Assembly (NCBI GenBank): GCA_964581465.1
Contig: CAZOOP010000019.1
Coordinates: 1 to 59,737 of the forward strand
Direction of reading: 5' to 3'
From: WJMB01 sp964581465
GTDB taxonomy: Bacteria; RBG-13-66-14
Length of the DNA stretch: 59,737 nt
The position numbers and the translations under genes were made by a program. Shown here piece after piece: positions 33,686 to 42,211 of the stretch. The notes beneath the pieces were generated by a model. It ran no database searches and had not been told where the DNA came from. It saw only the letters and a program-made list of their open reading frames with translations. Within the stretch, counting starts at the first letter, position 1, and every line of letters begins with the position of its first letter.

Positions 33686-35458
33686 TCAGTCCTGGAGGAA
33701 GCCTTCAGTGCGGCGGCTCTTCTCGACCAGGTCGAAGAGGCTGCGCCACATCTCCCGCTCGGTGGCCAGATCGTGGTACTCCTCGCTGACCAGCTCTCCC
33801 GAGGAGTCGAATATCCGCGTCTTGGAGTAGTTCCAGTTGCGGCCGCTCTGGGTGGGGTTGAGGTCGAAGAGGGTGGCGATGCTGGACTCCCGGCCGCTCT
33901 CGATCTCCACGGTGTAGAGCTTCTCACCGGCGAAGACGCCGGCCACGCAGCCCTCGTGGCGCATGGGCAAAAAGTAGCGAAAGACCACCCGATGACGCCC
34001 CGGCGCCAGGGGCAGCTTGGCCGAGCCGTCGTTGGGGTAGAGGACGGCGACCAGGCGCTCATCGACCAGGACGTGGACGTAGATCGAGGCGTGAACGCTG
34101 GTGAAGTGGAGCTGCAGAGTGCCGCTCCCTGCGGGAACATCAACGGGTCCGGCGATGGTACGGGCCAGCTCGAGACCGCTGCGGGCGAGGAAGCGGGGGA
34201 AGTGCAACCGACTGTGCAGCAATGCGTCTTCGCGGCTGACGATCAGACGTCCCTCGACGGCGTCGGCGGCGTAGAAGGCGGCGCGGGCGGACTCGCCGCG
34301 ATTGACCAGCCTACCCCAGAAAACGTAGCGGCAGCCCCGCTCCCGCGCCGCGGCGACGGCCTCCTCGAGGGTGAAGGGTTCGTCGCGCACCAGGGCGGAA
34401 CCGGGACTGCGCTCCTCGACGGCCAATCGCCCCAGCTCGAAGATGTCGGGGTGGAGATGGAGATGGAAGAAGGGGCCGAAATCGCCGAAGACCTGAGCCA
34501 CCGTGGTCGCCGCTATGTTGCTCATGTAAGGGTCTTCGTAGGTCACCGCGAAGGGCAGGGCCAGCACCTGGAAGCGCCGGGAGTCGATGTCCAGGGCTTG
34601 GCGCGGCCCGTACCAGCCCAGGTCGGTGCCGTAGGGCAGCCGCAGGGCGACGGCCAGGGCCAGGGCGTCCAAACGGGTGAAGCCGTCGGCTTCACCAAGA
34701 ACGCTCAGCGCGCTCCGGGGATCGTCGGCCTCCAGGGGGTGCAGTCCGAACAGGCGCAGCAGGCTGCGCTGGAGGAAACCGCGCAGCTCGGGGCCGTCCT
34801 CCAGACCGCCGAGTTCGAGCACGCCGCCCAGGGGCCGGCCCGTAGCCGCGTCGTAGGTCAGGCTCAGCCGGGGCTCGCTGCCGCCGGGACGGACGTACAG
34901 CCGTGCGCGCAGCTCGTCGTCGGTCGGCTTCAAGGGCTCCAGCAAGCCCAGTTCGGGAAAGTCGGGAGCGGTGAAGTGCCTCTCCAGTGCCGCCGACTGG
35001 GCCGGGCTCAGGTCGGGATCGAGATACATCTCGACGGGACCGCCCCAGGCGTGGCGCCAGCGGGAATCCGGACTCTCGGCGTTGCGGCGGGCGGCGTCGC
35101 GAAAGAAATCGAGCAGCGAAACCTCGCGCTCACCGAGCTTGATCCGCGCCGGGATCAGCGGTAGCTCCAAACGACTGGTCCGGGCCAAGGGAACCGCCAA
35201 GGCCGGGAAACGCTCGCCGGCCTCGATACGCAGCAGGCCGCCGACGTCGAACTGCAGACGGAACTCGCCGTCGGCCTCGCTGGAGGCGGCCGTCTGCCAC
35301 AGACTGACCGCCGCGCCGGGGACGGGCTTGCCCGTGGCGGCGTCGGTTAGGTTTCCGACGACGTACATCGCCGCCGTCGGGGTCACCGTGAAAAGCAGGA
35401 CCAGCGCCGCGATCCCCAGCGACATGGCACGCTGATGAAAGAGGGGAAAGGTTTTCAC
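33686..35458 (-). CDS. Large exported protein with carboxypeptidase-regulatory-like N-domain
   Basis: A 590-residue protein with a signal peptide (residues 1-30, ending TPTAAM). Residues 31-95 look like a carboxypeptidase-regulatory (CarboxypepD_reg) beta-sandwich: VVGNLTDAATGKPVPGAAVS and on. The central part, residues 100-470, is not recognised, with short matches such as FHLHLHPDIFELGRLAVEER. The last ~100 residues include PNDGSAKLPLAPGRHRVVFR, the kind of strand-rich module that follows sugar or lipid envelope proteins. No membrane helix besides the signal. It is a stand-alone minus-strand gene. Function is unknown. Confidence 0.65.
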   Translation of the reverse strand: MKTFPLFHQRAMSLGIAALVLLFTVTPTAAMYVVGNLTDAATGKPVPGAAVSLWQTAASSEADGEFRLQFDVGGLLRIEAGERFPALAVPLARTSRLELPLIPARIKLGEREVSLLDFFRDAARRNAESPDSRWRHAWGGPVEMYLDPDLSPAQSAALERHFTAPDFPELGLLEPLKPTDDELRARLYVRPGGSEPRLSLTYDAATGRPLGGVLELGGLEDGPELRGFLQRSLLRLFGLHPLEADDPRSALSVLGEADGFTRLDALALAVALRLPYGTDLGWYGPRQALDIDSRRFQVLALPFAVTYEDPYMSNIAATTVAQVFGDFGPFFHLHLHPDIFELGRLAVEERSPGSALVRDEPFTLEEAVAAARERGCRYVFWGRLVNRGESARAAFYAADAVEGRLIVSREDALLHSRLHFPRFLARSGLELARTIAGPVDVPAGSGTLQLHFTSVHASIYVHVLVDERLVAVLYPNDGSAKLPLAPGRHRVVFRYFLPMRHEGCVAGVFAGEKLYTVEIESGRESSIATLFDLNPTQSGRNWNYSKTRIFDSSGELVSEEYHDLATEREMWRSLFDLVEKSRRTEGFLQD

Positions 35459-35547
35459 GTTGTACTCGGTGTACTCGGTCGGTGGGTGAGGATGGTTATA
35501 TCTTCAACAGCGGCGAAGTTAGCATAGAAATAGCGGCCCCGCAAGGC

Positions 35548-35576
35548 TTTACGCCCCGCCGCAACTGACCTATAAT
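35548..35576 (+). promoter_or_regulatory. Sigma-70-type promoter for lpxI
   Basis: TTTACG (35548-35553), a 17-bp spacer and a perfect TATAAT (35571-35576). Transcription would begin near 35583. An ATG at 35585 lies almost at the start site, which would make a leaderless message; the GTG at 35630 leaves a normal leader of about 46 nt and is preferred as the coding start. Confidence 0.65.
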
Positions 35577-35629
35577 CAACGCCGATGCTCGCTGGCAAAG
35601 CTGGTTTCCACCCTACCCCAAGGCCCATC

Positions 35630-36484
35630 GTGACCTACGATCCCGGAAAACCCCTGGCCGTCGTCGCCGGTTCCGGCAAGCTGCCCGTCACCGCCGCCCG
35701 GCTTCACAAAGCCGCCGGCGGCCGCCTGCTGGTGGTTTCCTTGGCCCCGGAAAACGCCGACGAGCTGGCCGGGCTGGCCGACGAGCTGGTCTGTTACAGC
35801 CCGGGCCAGGTCGGCCACATCCTTAAAGGGCTGCTCAAGCACAACGTCCAACAGCTGACTTTCCTGGGCAAGGTGCCCAAGCAAAAACTCTTCCAGGGTC
35901 TCAAGCTAGACTTGACCGCCATGCGCCTCTGGATCTCCACCCGCGACAAGAGCGATCGCGGCATCATGACCCGGCTCTGCGAGGTGCTCGCCGAAAGCGG
36001 CATCGAGGTCGTAAGTCAGCTCGAGGTTCTGGGCGACGTCAGCGCCCCCTCTGGCGAGCTGACCCGGCGCAAACCCACCGCCGAAGAATCCGCCGACGCC
36101 GAGTTCGGCCTGGGCATCGCCGCCGAGTCGGCCCGACTGGGCATCGGCCAGTGCGTGGTTGTCCGCGGTGGCGTCGTCGTCGCCGTAGAGGCCCTCGAGG
36201 GCACCGACGCCTGTCTTTGCCGCGCCGGCGAACTGGCCGCCTCCGGGGGACGCCTGTTCCGCGGCGGCCTCGTAATGGCCAAGGTCGCCGGATACGGCCA
36301 CGACCCACGCTTCGACATCCCCACCGTCGGCAAACAGACCCTGGTTCGCGCCGCCGAGATCGGTGTAACCTGCCTGGCCGTTCAGAGCCGGATGACCATC
36401 TTCGCCGACGGGCGCGAAGAGTTTCTCGCCGAGGCCGATCGCCTGGACGTCGTCGTCATCGGTCGGGAGCTCTCGTCAAGCTGA
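35630..36484 (+). CDS. lpxI: UDP-2,3-diacylglucosamine pyrophosphatase LpxI
   Basis: A 284-residue member of the LpxI (DUF1009) family, which releases lipid X and UMP in lipid A synthesis. The N-terminal half starts LAVVAGSGKLPVTAARLHKA. The C-terminal half carries the family signature RFDIPTVGKQTLVRAAEIGV and ends RLDVVVIGRE. The GTG at 35630 puts the family start a few residues in and has AAGG 7 nt upstream; an in-frame ATG at 35585 is an alternative. A sigma-54-type palindrome begins 69 nt after the stop. It implies an LPS-containing outer membrane. Confidence 0.88.
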   Translation: MTYDPGKPLAVVAGSGKLPVTAARLHKAAGGRLLVVSLAPENADELAGLADELVCYSPGQVGHILKGLLKHNVQQLTFLGKVPKQKLFQGLKLDLTAMRLWISTRDKSDRGIMTRLCEVLAESGIEVVSQLEVLGDVSAPSGELTRRKPTAEESADAEFGLGIAAESARLGIGQCVVVRGGVVVAVEALEGTDACLCRAGELAASGGRLFRGGLVMAKVAGYGHDPRFDIPTVGKQTLVRAAEIGVTCLAVQSRMTIFADGREEFLAEADRLDVVVIGRELSSS

Positions 36485-36552
36485 ACGTTCCGCTAAGCTA
36501 CCCGAGACCTTCACCAAACAGCCGCGATACCCCCTGAATCGTTGGTCACCCG

Positions 36553-36648
36553 CGGGCCGGCGTTGGCACATTTCTTGCAGCAGGGCGGGGGGCCTCGCTT
36601 GGTTATCACCCCGGTCATTTCCGCAAGAAATGTGCCAACGCCGGCCCG
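36553..36648. repeat. Sigma-54-type palindrome, copy P3
   Basis: Arms 36553-36578 and 36623-36648 are a perfect 26-bp inverted repeat with a 44-nt loop. The core is TTGGCACATTTCTTGC, one base different from the other copies (A for G), and the opposite arm carries the matching change (TGTGCC). It begins 69 nt after lpxI. Confidence 0.92.
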
Positions 36649-36788
36649 CTCGACAGCTCCGGCGCGCGGGCTGTTTGGCGAAGGTCTCGGTCGGGAGCCG
36701 TGCCGTCAAGAGCCACCCAGCGCGACAGCTAGAGTTTTATTCCGGTGAACCGAGCATCTTGGCGCTTAGGCTTGGTTATCAGACCCGA

Positions 36789-36824
36789 AACGAAGACGGC
36801 CGCGCGGGGCCGTCTTCGTTTTTT
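36789..36824. terminator. Strong rho-independent terminator between convergent genes
   Basis: AACGAAGACGGC (36789-36800) pairs with GCCGTCTTCGTT (36109+700, that is 36809-36820) around a short GC loop, followed by TTTT. The opposite strand also ends in a T-rich stretch, so it probably works for lpxI and for the minus-strand gene ending at 36841. Confidence 0.85.
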
Positions 36825-36840
36825 CAACTACAGCGTTCGG

Positions 36841-37752
36841 TTAGAGCCCACCGGCCTTGATGGCCCCCCAACTGGTTTCATCGACGGCGAAGCCGACCTG
36901 GAACCAGCTCAGGATGTCATTGGCCATGTACATCCGCTCCTCGCCCGAGGATTGGGTGCCGACGCTCTCGAGGGGCAAGGCGGCCAGCACAATGTACCAG
37001 TTGCCGCCGTAGGCGCTGGTGCCCTCGTTGGCGATGATCGAGGCGCCCTGGTCCTCGCCGGAGGCGTTCTGCCAGGTAAGCGCGGTCCAAGCGCCGCCGG
37101 CGGTGCCCAGCAGGTCTGGATAGTTATAGGTGCCGGCGGCCCAGTAGATGGAGTAGGGCACTCCGTAAAGGGGATCGGAGGATGAACCGGAACCTCCAAT
37201 CCAGGTGTTGTCGACGTAGAGGGGGTTGGTGAAGTTCCGGCTGGGATAGTCCAGACCGATGTACTGGTTGAAGAGGGTCGAGTAAAGCTGGCCCTGGGTG
37301 CTGGTCTCGGCCACGCAGTTCCAGGCGATGTACATCCCGGAGAGCCAGACGCCGCGGTAGTCGCCGTTGGGGGTGGTCGAGAGGTACTCGACGATGGCGT
37401 CCTCTTCGTTCTCGGTCAAGGTGACGTGCCCGGCGGGGCCGTCGGCGGCGGAGGTCCCGCCGGAAAGGCCGGTGTACCAGATGACGGCGTCGTAGCCGAC
37501 CAGGTCGTCGGCCTCCAGCTCGCGGGTGTGGGTCAGGGTATCGTAGTAGAAGGGATGGCCGAAGATGTCGTCGATGGCGTCTTGGTAGTATTCGTCGAAG
37601 TATAGAGGATCGTCGACGCCGTCGGTCTGGTCGGAGACCAGCAGAACGCCGGGGTTGCCGGGACCGCCGGGGCGGCTGTCAATGTCGAGGGCCGGGTAGA
37701 CGGCGAGCAGCCCGGAAGCCAGCAGGACTATGATTAGGCAGATCTTGCGCAT
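36841..37752 (-). CDS. Secreted protein with C-terminal SWGAIK motif (first of a pair)
   Basis: A 303-residue exported protein with a signal peptide (residues 1-20). The mature part begins with a Rossmann-like pattern of the GATase/ThuA type (GVLLVSDQTDG, then LVGYDAVIWYTG). The C-terminal half is rich in Tyr, Gly, Ser and Asn (DNTWIGGSGSSSDPLYGVPY) as in secreted proteins. It ends FAVDETSWGAIKAGGL. The last seven residues before the end share SWGAIK with the next gene upstream (38052). The second of two close ATGs is preferred because AAAGG has better spacing from it. Function unknown. Confidence 0.6.
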   Translation of the reverse strand: MRKICLIIVLLASGLLAVYPALDIDSRPGGPGNPGVLLVSDQTDGVDDPLYFDEYYQDAIDDIFGHPFYYDTLTHTRELEADDLVGYDAVIWYTGLSGGTSAADGPAGHVTLTENEEDAIVEYLSTTPNGDYRGVWLSGMYIAWNCVAETSTQGQLYSTLFNQYIGLDYPSRNFTNPLYVDNTWIGGSGSSSDPLYGVPYSIYWAAGTYNYPDLLGTAGGAWTALTWQNASGEDQGASIIANEGTSAYGGNWYIVLAALPLESVGTQSSGEERMYMANDILSWFQVGFAVDETSWGAIKAGGL

Positions 37753-38051
37753 CGGCATCACCTTTGCCGGAATTGTCGGGTCAGCGGGGAGCTCGGCGAG
37801 GGAACGCGATTTACGACGACGGCAGGCTGGATTAAGCTGGTAAAGACCCGCGGATAACTCGGGAGCGGCCCCGGATCGCCCTACATTTCGCATCGCCCGC
37901 CGGGCGGCGGTTACGGATGAAGCGTCTCTCCAGTGGTGTCGCCGCCGACAGTTGGCGCCGTCATTTAGCGCTATGGAGCCGGGAGTTGGGCCGGCGACTG
38001 CCGCGAGGCACGAACACAGCCCTGCTATACGCGCGCCGGTGGAGCAGACTC

Positions 38052-38822
38052 TTACTGGGATTCGACCTTGATGGCGCCCCAACTGCGCTCTTCGACGCTC
38101 ATCGTCTCGGCGAGGAAGCCCAGCAGGGCCTCCAGGTAATCGACCTTGGTCGAGTCTCCGTCGGCCAGCGAAGCGAAGAGAACGGAGCTGACCACGGAGC
38201 GGCCGCCGGCGGAGCGGGCCACGGCGCGGGCGTTGGAGATGTTGCCCATCGGGCGGCCGGTCAGGACCACCGTACCGCCGTCGTTGGTGAGCTCGTCGAG
38301 GTAGTTGTCGGTGTAGTTGGTCTGGTAGCCCGGGCAATCGAAGGTCAGTCCGGCGCTCAGCGTGCCGGGGACGCCGTCGACGGCCTCGACGTTACCGTCG
38401 GTGTAGCGGTTGCCGTCGTGGAGGTAGTCGGCGCCGAGGAGGCTCCAGAGCGCTGTCGAGTGGTAGTCGAAACCGACGTCGCCGCCCTCGAGGTAGAGCC
38501 CCTTCCAGGACGCGAAGTCCTCCAGGGCCTGGAGTTCATCGTAACCCAGGGGCTGGGAGTTCGGGAAGGTGCCCAGCAGGACGAAGACCACGTCGTAGTC
38601 GTCCAAGTCCGTCGGCAGGACGTCGACGGATTCGACGGCATGGCCCAGGTCGGCCAGGGCGTCGAGCAGCGGTTCCTCACTGCCGATCTGTCCGCCACCG
38701 TCGGGGTCGTCGAAGGTGTAGCCGCCGTCGTAGTCGGCGACGAGGACCTCCAGGGCCGGAGTGGTCGAGGCCAGCAGGCTCAGCAACAGGATCAGGGTAC
38801 GAAACAAGAGCTTCCTCCGCAT
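38052..38822 (-). CDS. Secreted protein with C-terminal SWGAIK motif (second of a pair)
   Basis: A 256-residue exported protein with a signal peptide (residues 1-22). It opens with a GATase-like strand (EVLVADYDGGYTFDDP) and contains LDDYDVVFVLLGTFPNSQPL, GLYLEGGDVGFDYHSTALWS and GGTVVLTGRPMGNISNA. Its end, MSVEERSWGAIKVESQ, shares SWGAIK with the gene at 36841 and sits in the same position relative to the C-terminus. Elsewhere the two are only distantly similar. The ATG at 38822 begins the signal peptide but has no clear ribosome site. Neighbouring genes suggest a duplicated secreted family. Confidence 0.6.
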   Translation of the reverse strand: MRRKLLFRTLILLLSLLASTTPALEVLVADYDGGYTFDDPDGGGQIGSEEPLLDALADLGHAVESVDVLPTDLDDYDVVFVLLGTFPNSQPLGYDELQALEDFASWKGLYLEGGDVGFDYHSTALWSLLGADYLHDGNRYTDGNVEAVDGVPGTLSAGLTFDCPGYQTNYTDNYLDELTNDGGTVVLTGRPMGNISNARAVARSAGGRSVVSSVLFASLADGDSTKVDYLEALLGFLAETMSVEERSWGAIKVESQ

Positions 38823-38981
38823 CGAGAAGAAGGGGGTTCCAACGGTGCCAATATAGCGCGGCAAACGGTCCTTGGCAAGGCGGGAAGCGTCGCCGCGTCC
38901 GGATGTCGTCAATCAAGCATACGCAGGCGCGGGCCGATGAGTGTCCGAATTCGCAGCATCTAACGACCGCCGCCCGCCGGA

Positions 38982-39057
38982 TGGTGGGGCTGAGAGGAAT
39001 CGAACCTCCGGCACGCGGTTTAGGAAACCGCTGCTCTATCCACTGAGCTACAGCCCC
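38982..39057 (-). tRNA. tRNA-Arg (anticodon CCT)
   Basis: Read on the minus strand: acceptor GGGGCTG, D-arm GCTCAGTGGATAGAGC, anticodon stem GCGGT with loop TTCCTAA (anticodon CCT, reading AGG), T-arm GGAGGTTCGATTCCTC, acceptor CAGCCCC and an encoded CCA end. All four stems pair. It sits directly upstream of apt on the same strand. Confidence 0.95.
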
Positions 39058-39066
39058 GCGCTGGGA

Positions 39067-39585
39067 CTAGGTGTGGACCAAGCTGTTGATCGTGTACCCG
39101 GCCAGCTTGTCGCGCCCGGCGAGGAAATCGAGCTCGATGACGAAGTCGAGGGACAGGACCTCGCCGCCGGCCTTCTCGACCAGGCGCACCGTGGCCGCCG
39201 CCGTCCCGCCGGTGGCCAGCAGGTCATCGATGATCAGCACCCGTTGCCCGGACTCGAAGGCGTCGGTGTGGACCTCGAGGGTGGCGCTGCCGTACTCGAG
39301 CTCGTAGGTCTCGCTGAAGGTCTTGGCGGGGAGCTTGCCCAGCTTGCGCACCAGCACCAGGCCGCAACCGAAGCGGTCGGCCAGGGCGGCGCCGAAGATG
39401 AAGCCGCGGCTCTCGATCCCGGCGATGACGTCGGGCGGGTTGTCCTTGTGCAGGGTCTCCAGCTCATCCAGGGTCTGCTGGAAACCCTGAGGATCGCCGA
39501 TGAGGGTGGTGATGTCTTTGAAACTGATCCCGGGCTTGGGGAAGTCTTCGATGACACGGATGTACTTGGACAGCTCCTGGCTCAT
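39067..39585 (-). CDS. apt: Adenine phosphoribosyltransferase
   Basis: A 172-residue purine salvage enzyme that makes AMP from adenine and PRPP. The start SKYIRVIEDFPKPGISFKD, the mid-region IESRGFIFGAALADRFG, and the PRPP-binding loop IIDDLLATGGTAAATV are all diagnostic. AAAGGCGG precedes the ATG at 39585. The longer reading upstream has no homology. It may share a transcript with the adjacent tRNA-Arg. Confidence 0.94.
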   Translation of the reverse strand: MSQELSKYIRVIEDFPKPGISFKDITTLIGDPQGFQQTLDELETLHKDNPPDVIAGIESRGFIFGAALADRFGCGLVLVRKLGKLPAKTFSETYELEYGSATLEVHTDAFESGQRVLIIDDLLATGGTAAATVRLVEKAGGEVLSLDFVIELDFLAGRDKLAGYTINSLVHT

Positions 39586-39677
39586 CGTACCGCCTTTGCG
39601 CTGCGGGCGACGCGGGCCGCCCGGAACGGTTGGGGTTGGTGGACTCGTTTTTCTCGGTGATTTTAGCATAGCCGAAC

Positions 39678-39712
39678 GCCGACCGGCCAACCGACCGGCC
39701 AACCGACCGGCC
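39678..39712 (+). repeat. Tandem 11-mer GACCGGCCAAC, three units
   Basis: Three head-to-tail copies of GACCGGCCAAC, the last truncated to GACCGGCCAGA. It is 90-125 nt upstream of the apt start, on the far side of its ribosome site. No function is evident. Confidence 0.7.
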
Positions 39713-39791
39713 AGATGTGCGACAAAGATCGGGCGCCGTCGGGATCCCAGGGATTCTGCACGACCCGCGACACGCAACCAAAAAAAAGAAC

Positions 39792-40114
39792 GGGACCGCA
39801 TACACTGACCGGACCTGATCATGATTGTATCCTGTTGATGATTGTGGTGATGATCATCGGATACCTGTCACGAGACGGGCAGTCGCAAAGTGGTGGCTAT
39901 CAAAAGTGGTAACCTGAAGCGAATCAAGTAGGCGGCATCCTTGAATAAGCCCTGAGGGCGGCGTGCCGCCAAAACCCAAGCGCACTAACAAGAAGCAATA
40001 AGGGCGAGCAAAATCAACGCTTGATCATAAACGGCGCATTTCCGGGGAGTCAATAACGGCCCGGCAAGCCGCTCCCGAGCAGGCTGATTTGGGCCGAACA
40101 CGTTCCATGATGCC
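39792..40114 (+). repeat. Dispersed ~320-bp repeat, copy F (diverged middle)
   Basis: The two ends are well preserved: GGGACCGCATACACTGACCG at the start and CACGTTCCATGATGCC at the end. Between 39900 and 39990 the sequence differs from the other copies (GGCGGCATCCTTGAATAAGC and so on), which could be replacement or decay. AACAAGAAGCAATAAGGGC and GGAGTCAATAACGGCCCGGC realign it. Confidence 0.8.
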
Positions 40115-40126
40115 AAGTGGAAGATG

Positions 40127-40298
40127 GCAAAGGCCGGGCACCGGGGATGGTATCAGAGATTTTAGCATGGCCCACGATAAGTATCCATAACACGACAATC
40201 TATAGCAAAGGCCGGGCACCGGAGATGGTATCAGAGATTTTAGCATGGCCCGCGATAAGTATCCATAACACGACAATCTATAGCAAAGGCCGGGCGCC
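40127..40298 (+). repeat. 78-bp tandem duplication
   Basis: Two copies of a 78-bp unit (40127-40204 and 40205-40282) differ at only a few positions and are followed by a partial third (GCAAAGGCCGGGCGCC). Each unit contains GATGGTATCAGAGATTTTAG and GATAAGTATCCATAACACGA. It starts 12 nt after repeat copy F and may have arisen with its insertion. Confidence 0.85.
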
Positions 40299-40478
40299 AT
40301 CTGGATCTCAGGGGTGGATCCACCCGGCGGCCCGGCCGCGGGAACACCCTGCCTCGGGGGTGGTCCCGTCGCTTGACAAGCTGTCGAACTCCCTTAGTAT
40401 AGCCGGGACTTCGGGGGATTCCCAGCTAGAGAGCGGGAGTGAATCCGGCCGTCCTGGATCGTTGAATCCCAAGGGGTT

Positions 40479-41546
40479 TCAGGGGACGAGGGGCTCCAGT
40501 CGGCGGGCCACCTCCCCGGCGGCGGCGGCCAGCCCCAGGTTGTCCGCCGAGGACTCGGCGCCCTGGATCAGGTAGTTGAGGTACAACGAACCGTGGTGCA
40601 GCAGCGCCGCGGCGAGCACCTCGGAGCGTTGGGGATCGCCCAGGCTCTCCTCGAGGCGCAGCACCAGGGTGCCGAAGGGCTCGGCGCCGTAGTCGGCGCA
40701 GTCCAGCCAGTGACCCTCGACCGCGCTCAGATGCATCAGCACCAGAGAGCTCTGGAAGGGCTCCTCGGTGGAGCGGTCGAGGGCCTCCTCGGCCAGCTCG
40801 CGGCGCAGTTCGCTCGGCAGTGCGGCGGCGAAGGAGGATATCTCCAGGGTCAACGGCTCCAGGGGATTGAAGGTCAGTAGCCGCCAGGCTGTTTCGAGAT
40901 CGACCTCGGCGGCCAGCTCAACGGGGTCCAGGTTCAGCGCCACCGTGGTCAACAGATCGTCGCCCAGCTCAGCGGGAGTGCGGGTCTCCAGCAGCCGCCG
41001 AGCCAGGAACGCGTTGCCGTGGAGGAAGAAGGCGGCGGAGATCAGCCCGCGGAACTCGGGATCTTCGTAGTCCTCATAAGCGTCGAGCAGGGCCTGCCAG
41101 GCCGGATCGCCGATGCGGGCCAGGGTGAAAACCACGTCGGCAACGTTGACTGTGGATGGCCGCAGGTTGGGGGCCAGCACGACGACCGCCGGAGCGCCGA
41201 CGGCCGCCAGAGTCTCAGCGGCGTCGCCGGCCAGCTCGGCATCTCCGCCTGTCAGCAACGGAACCAGCCGCCTCGCTGCCGCTTCGCCCATCTGGGCCAG
41301 CACCAGGCCGACCCGGGTTCTGCTGGCCGGGTCCTCGTAGGCCGGCAGCAGGACGTCAAGAGCCGCCTCGCCACCCCCGGCCAGCTCGCCGGCCGCCTCG
41401 GCGACCTCGGCGCCCTCACCGTGAAGATAGACCTCGAGGGATTCGGCGGGCTCACGCTCGCACCCCCCGAGTATCCCGAACAGCAAAACCGCCGCCGGGA
41501 CCACGACGAGCTTGACTGTACTCCGGCACCGTTTTACGCTCAACAT
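40479..41546 (-). CDS. HEAT-repeat-like lipoprotein
   Basis: A 355-residue lipoprotein. The signal peptide runs to the lipobox ILGGC (Cys near residue 29). The mature protein is almost all Ala/Leu/Glu-rich helices in repeated 35-40-residue pairs, for example LVLAQMGEAAARRLVPLLTG and AAETLAAVGAPAVVVLAPNL, as in HEAT or PBS-lyase repeats. Such proteins serve as curved scaffolds. The ATG at 41546 has GGAG 6 nt upstream and is preferred over the TTG at 41558. It faces away from the cupin gene. The partner is unknown. Confidence 0.65.
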   Translation of the reverse strand: MLSVKRCRSTVKLVVVPAAVLLFGILGGCEREPAESLEVYLHGEGAEVAEAAGELAGGGEAALDVLLPAYEDPASRTRVGLVLAQMGEAAARRLVPLLTGGDAELAGDAAETLAAVGAPAVVVLAPNLRPSTVNVADVVFTLARIGDPAWQALLDAYEDYEDPEFRGLISAAFFLHGNAFLARRLLETRTPAELGDDLLTTVALNLDPVELAAEVDLETAWRLLTFNPLEPLTLEISSFAAALPSELRRELAEEALDRSTEEPFQSSLVLMHLSAVEGHWLDCADYGAEPFGTLVLRLEESLGDPQRSEVLAAALLHHGSLYLNYLIQGAESSADNLGLAAAAGEVARRLEPLVP

Positions 41547-41632
41547 ACAAGACTCCAAACGAAACCTGCTGAAACCCGACGAACCCCGGTAGGTTCAACC
41601 CGCGCACCCCCGGGAACTCCAAAGGAGCACCC

Positions 41633-42001
41633 TTGAGAATCAAGAGCCTGATGAACTCGAAGAAGGTCATCGCCGGCGACGGCGCCCACCTGCGCGAGCT
41701 GATCAACGCCCACAACGACGAGGGCTTCGCCGGCCGCTACAGCCTGGCCGAGGGCATCGTGCTGCCCGGCAAGCGCACCAAGCGTCACCGCTTGGCCTCC
41801 AGCGAGCTATACTACGTCGTCGGCGGCCGCGCCGTGATGCACATCGACGAAGACTCCGCCGCCATCGAGGAGGGCGATTGCGTGGACATCCCCCCCGGAG
41901 CCGTCCAGTGGGTGGACAACACAGAGGGCTCCGAACCCTTCGTCTTCCTCTGCATCGTCGACCCGGCCTGGCGCGCCGAGGACGAGGAGATTCTCGAATA
42001 A
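41633..42001 (+). CDS. Cupin-domain protein
   Basis: A 122-residue single-cupin protein. Core strands are GRYSLAEGIVLPGKRTKRHR, ELYYVVGGRAVMHIDED and GDCVDIPPGAVQWVDN, which contain the cupin-type metal-region residues (His near 44 and Glu near 52). Start is TTG at 41633 with AAAGGAG 5 nt before. Cupins of this size include small isomerases, dioxygenases and sugar-binding proteins; the substrate cannot be told. A sigma-54-type palindrome begins 47 nt after the stop. Confidence 0.8.
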   Translation: MRIKSLMNSKKVIAGDGAHLRELINAHNDEGFAGRYSLAEGIVLPGKRTKRHRLASSELYYVVGGRAVMHIDEDSAAIEEGDCVDIPPGAVQWVDNTEGSEPFVFLCIVDPAWRAEDEEILE

Positions 42002-42047
42002 CACCCGGCGCCGACGAGCCCCCGCCGAGACGCTCCGAAGGCTTCCC

Positions 42048-42149
42048 CGGCGCGGAGGCGCTGGCACGTTTCTTGCAGCAGGGCGGGGCGGCCCATTGGT
42101 CGATCCCGGCGGCGCTCTCCGCAAGAAACGTGCCAGCGCCTCCGCGCCG
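42048..42149. repeat. Sigma-54-type palindrome, copy P4
   Basis: Arms 42048-42076 and 42121-42149 are a perfect 29-bp inverted repeat, the longest of the six, with a 44-nt loop. The core is CTGGCACGTTTCTTGC. The base before TGG is C here and T elsewhere; the other arm has the compensating G. It begins 47 nt after the cupin gene. Confidence 0.92.
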
Positions 42150-42211
42150 AACGCGTGTTGCTTGCGTCTGAACCTGGTGGTGAATCGAAGAATCCGGCGG
42201 GGGCTCGCCGG

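Larger units (their letters stand above)
39586..40478. other. Intergenic region: repeat copy F and a 78-bp duplication
   Basis: Almost 900 bp. It contains an 11-mer repeat (39678-39712), the dispersed repeat copy F (39792-40114), and a 78-bp tandem duplication (40127-40298). Beyond this no gene was seen. Confidence 0.45.

Noticed and set aside
40127..40298. CRISPR-like array at the tandem repeats
   Set aside because: The units abut with no unique spacers and there are no cas genes in the window.
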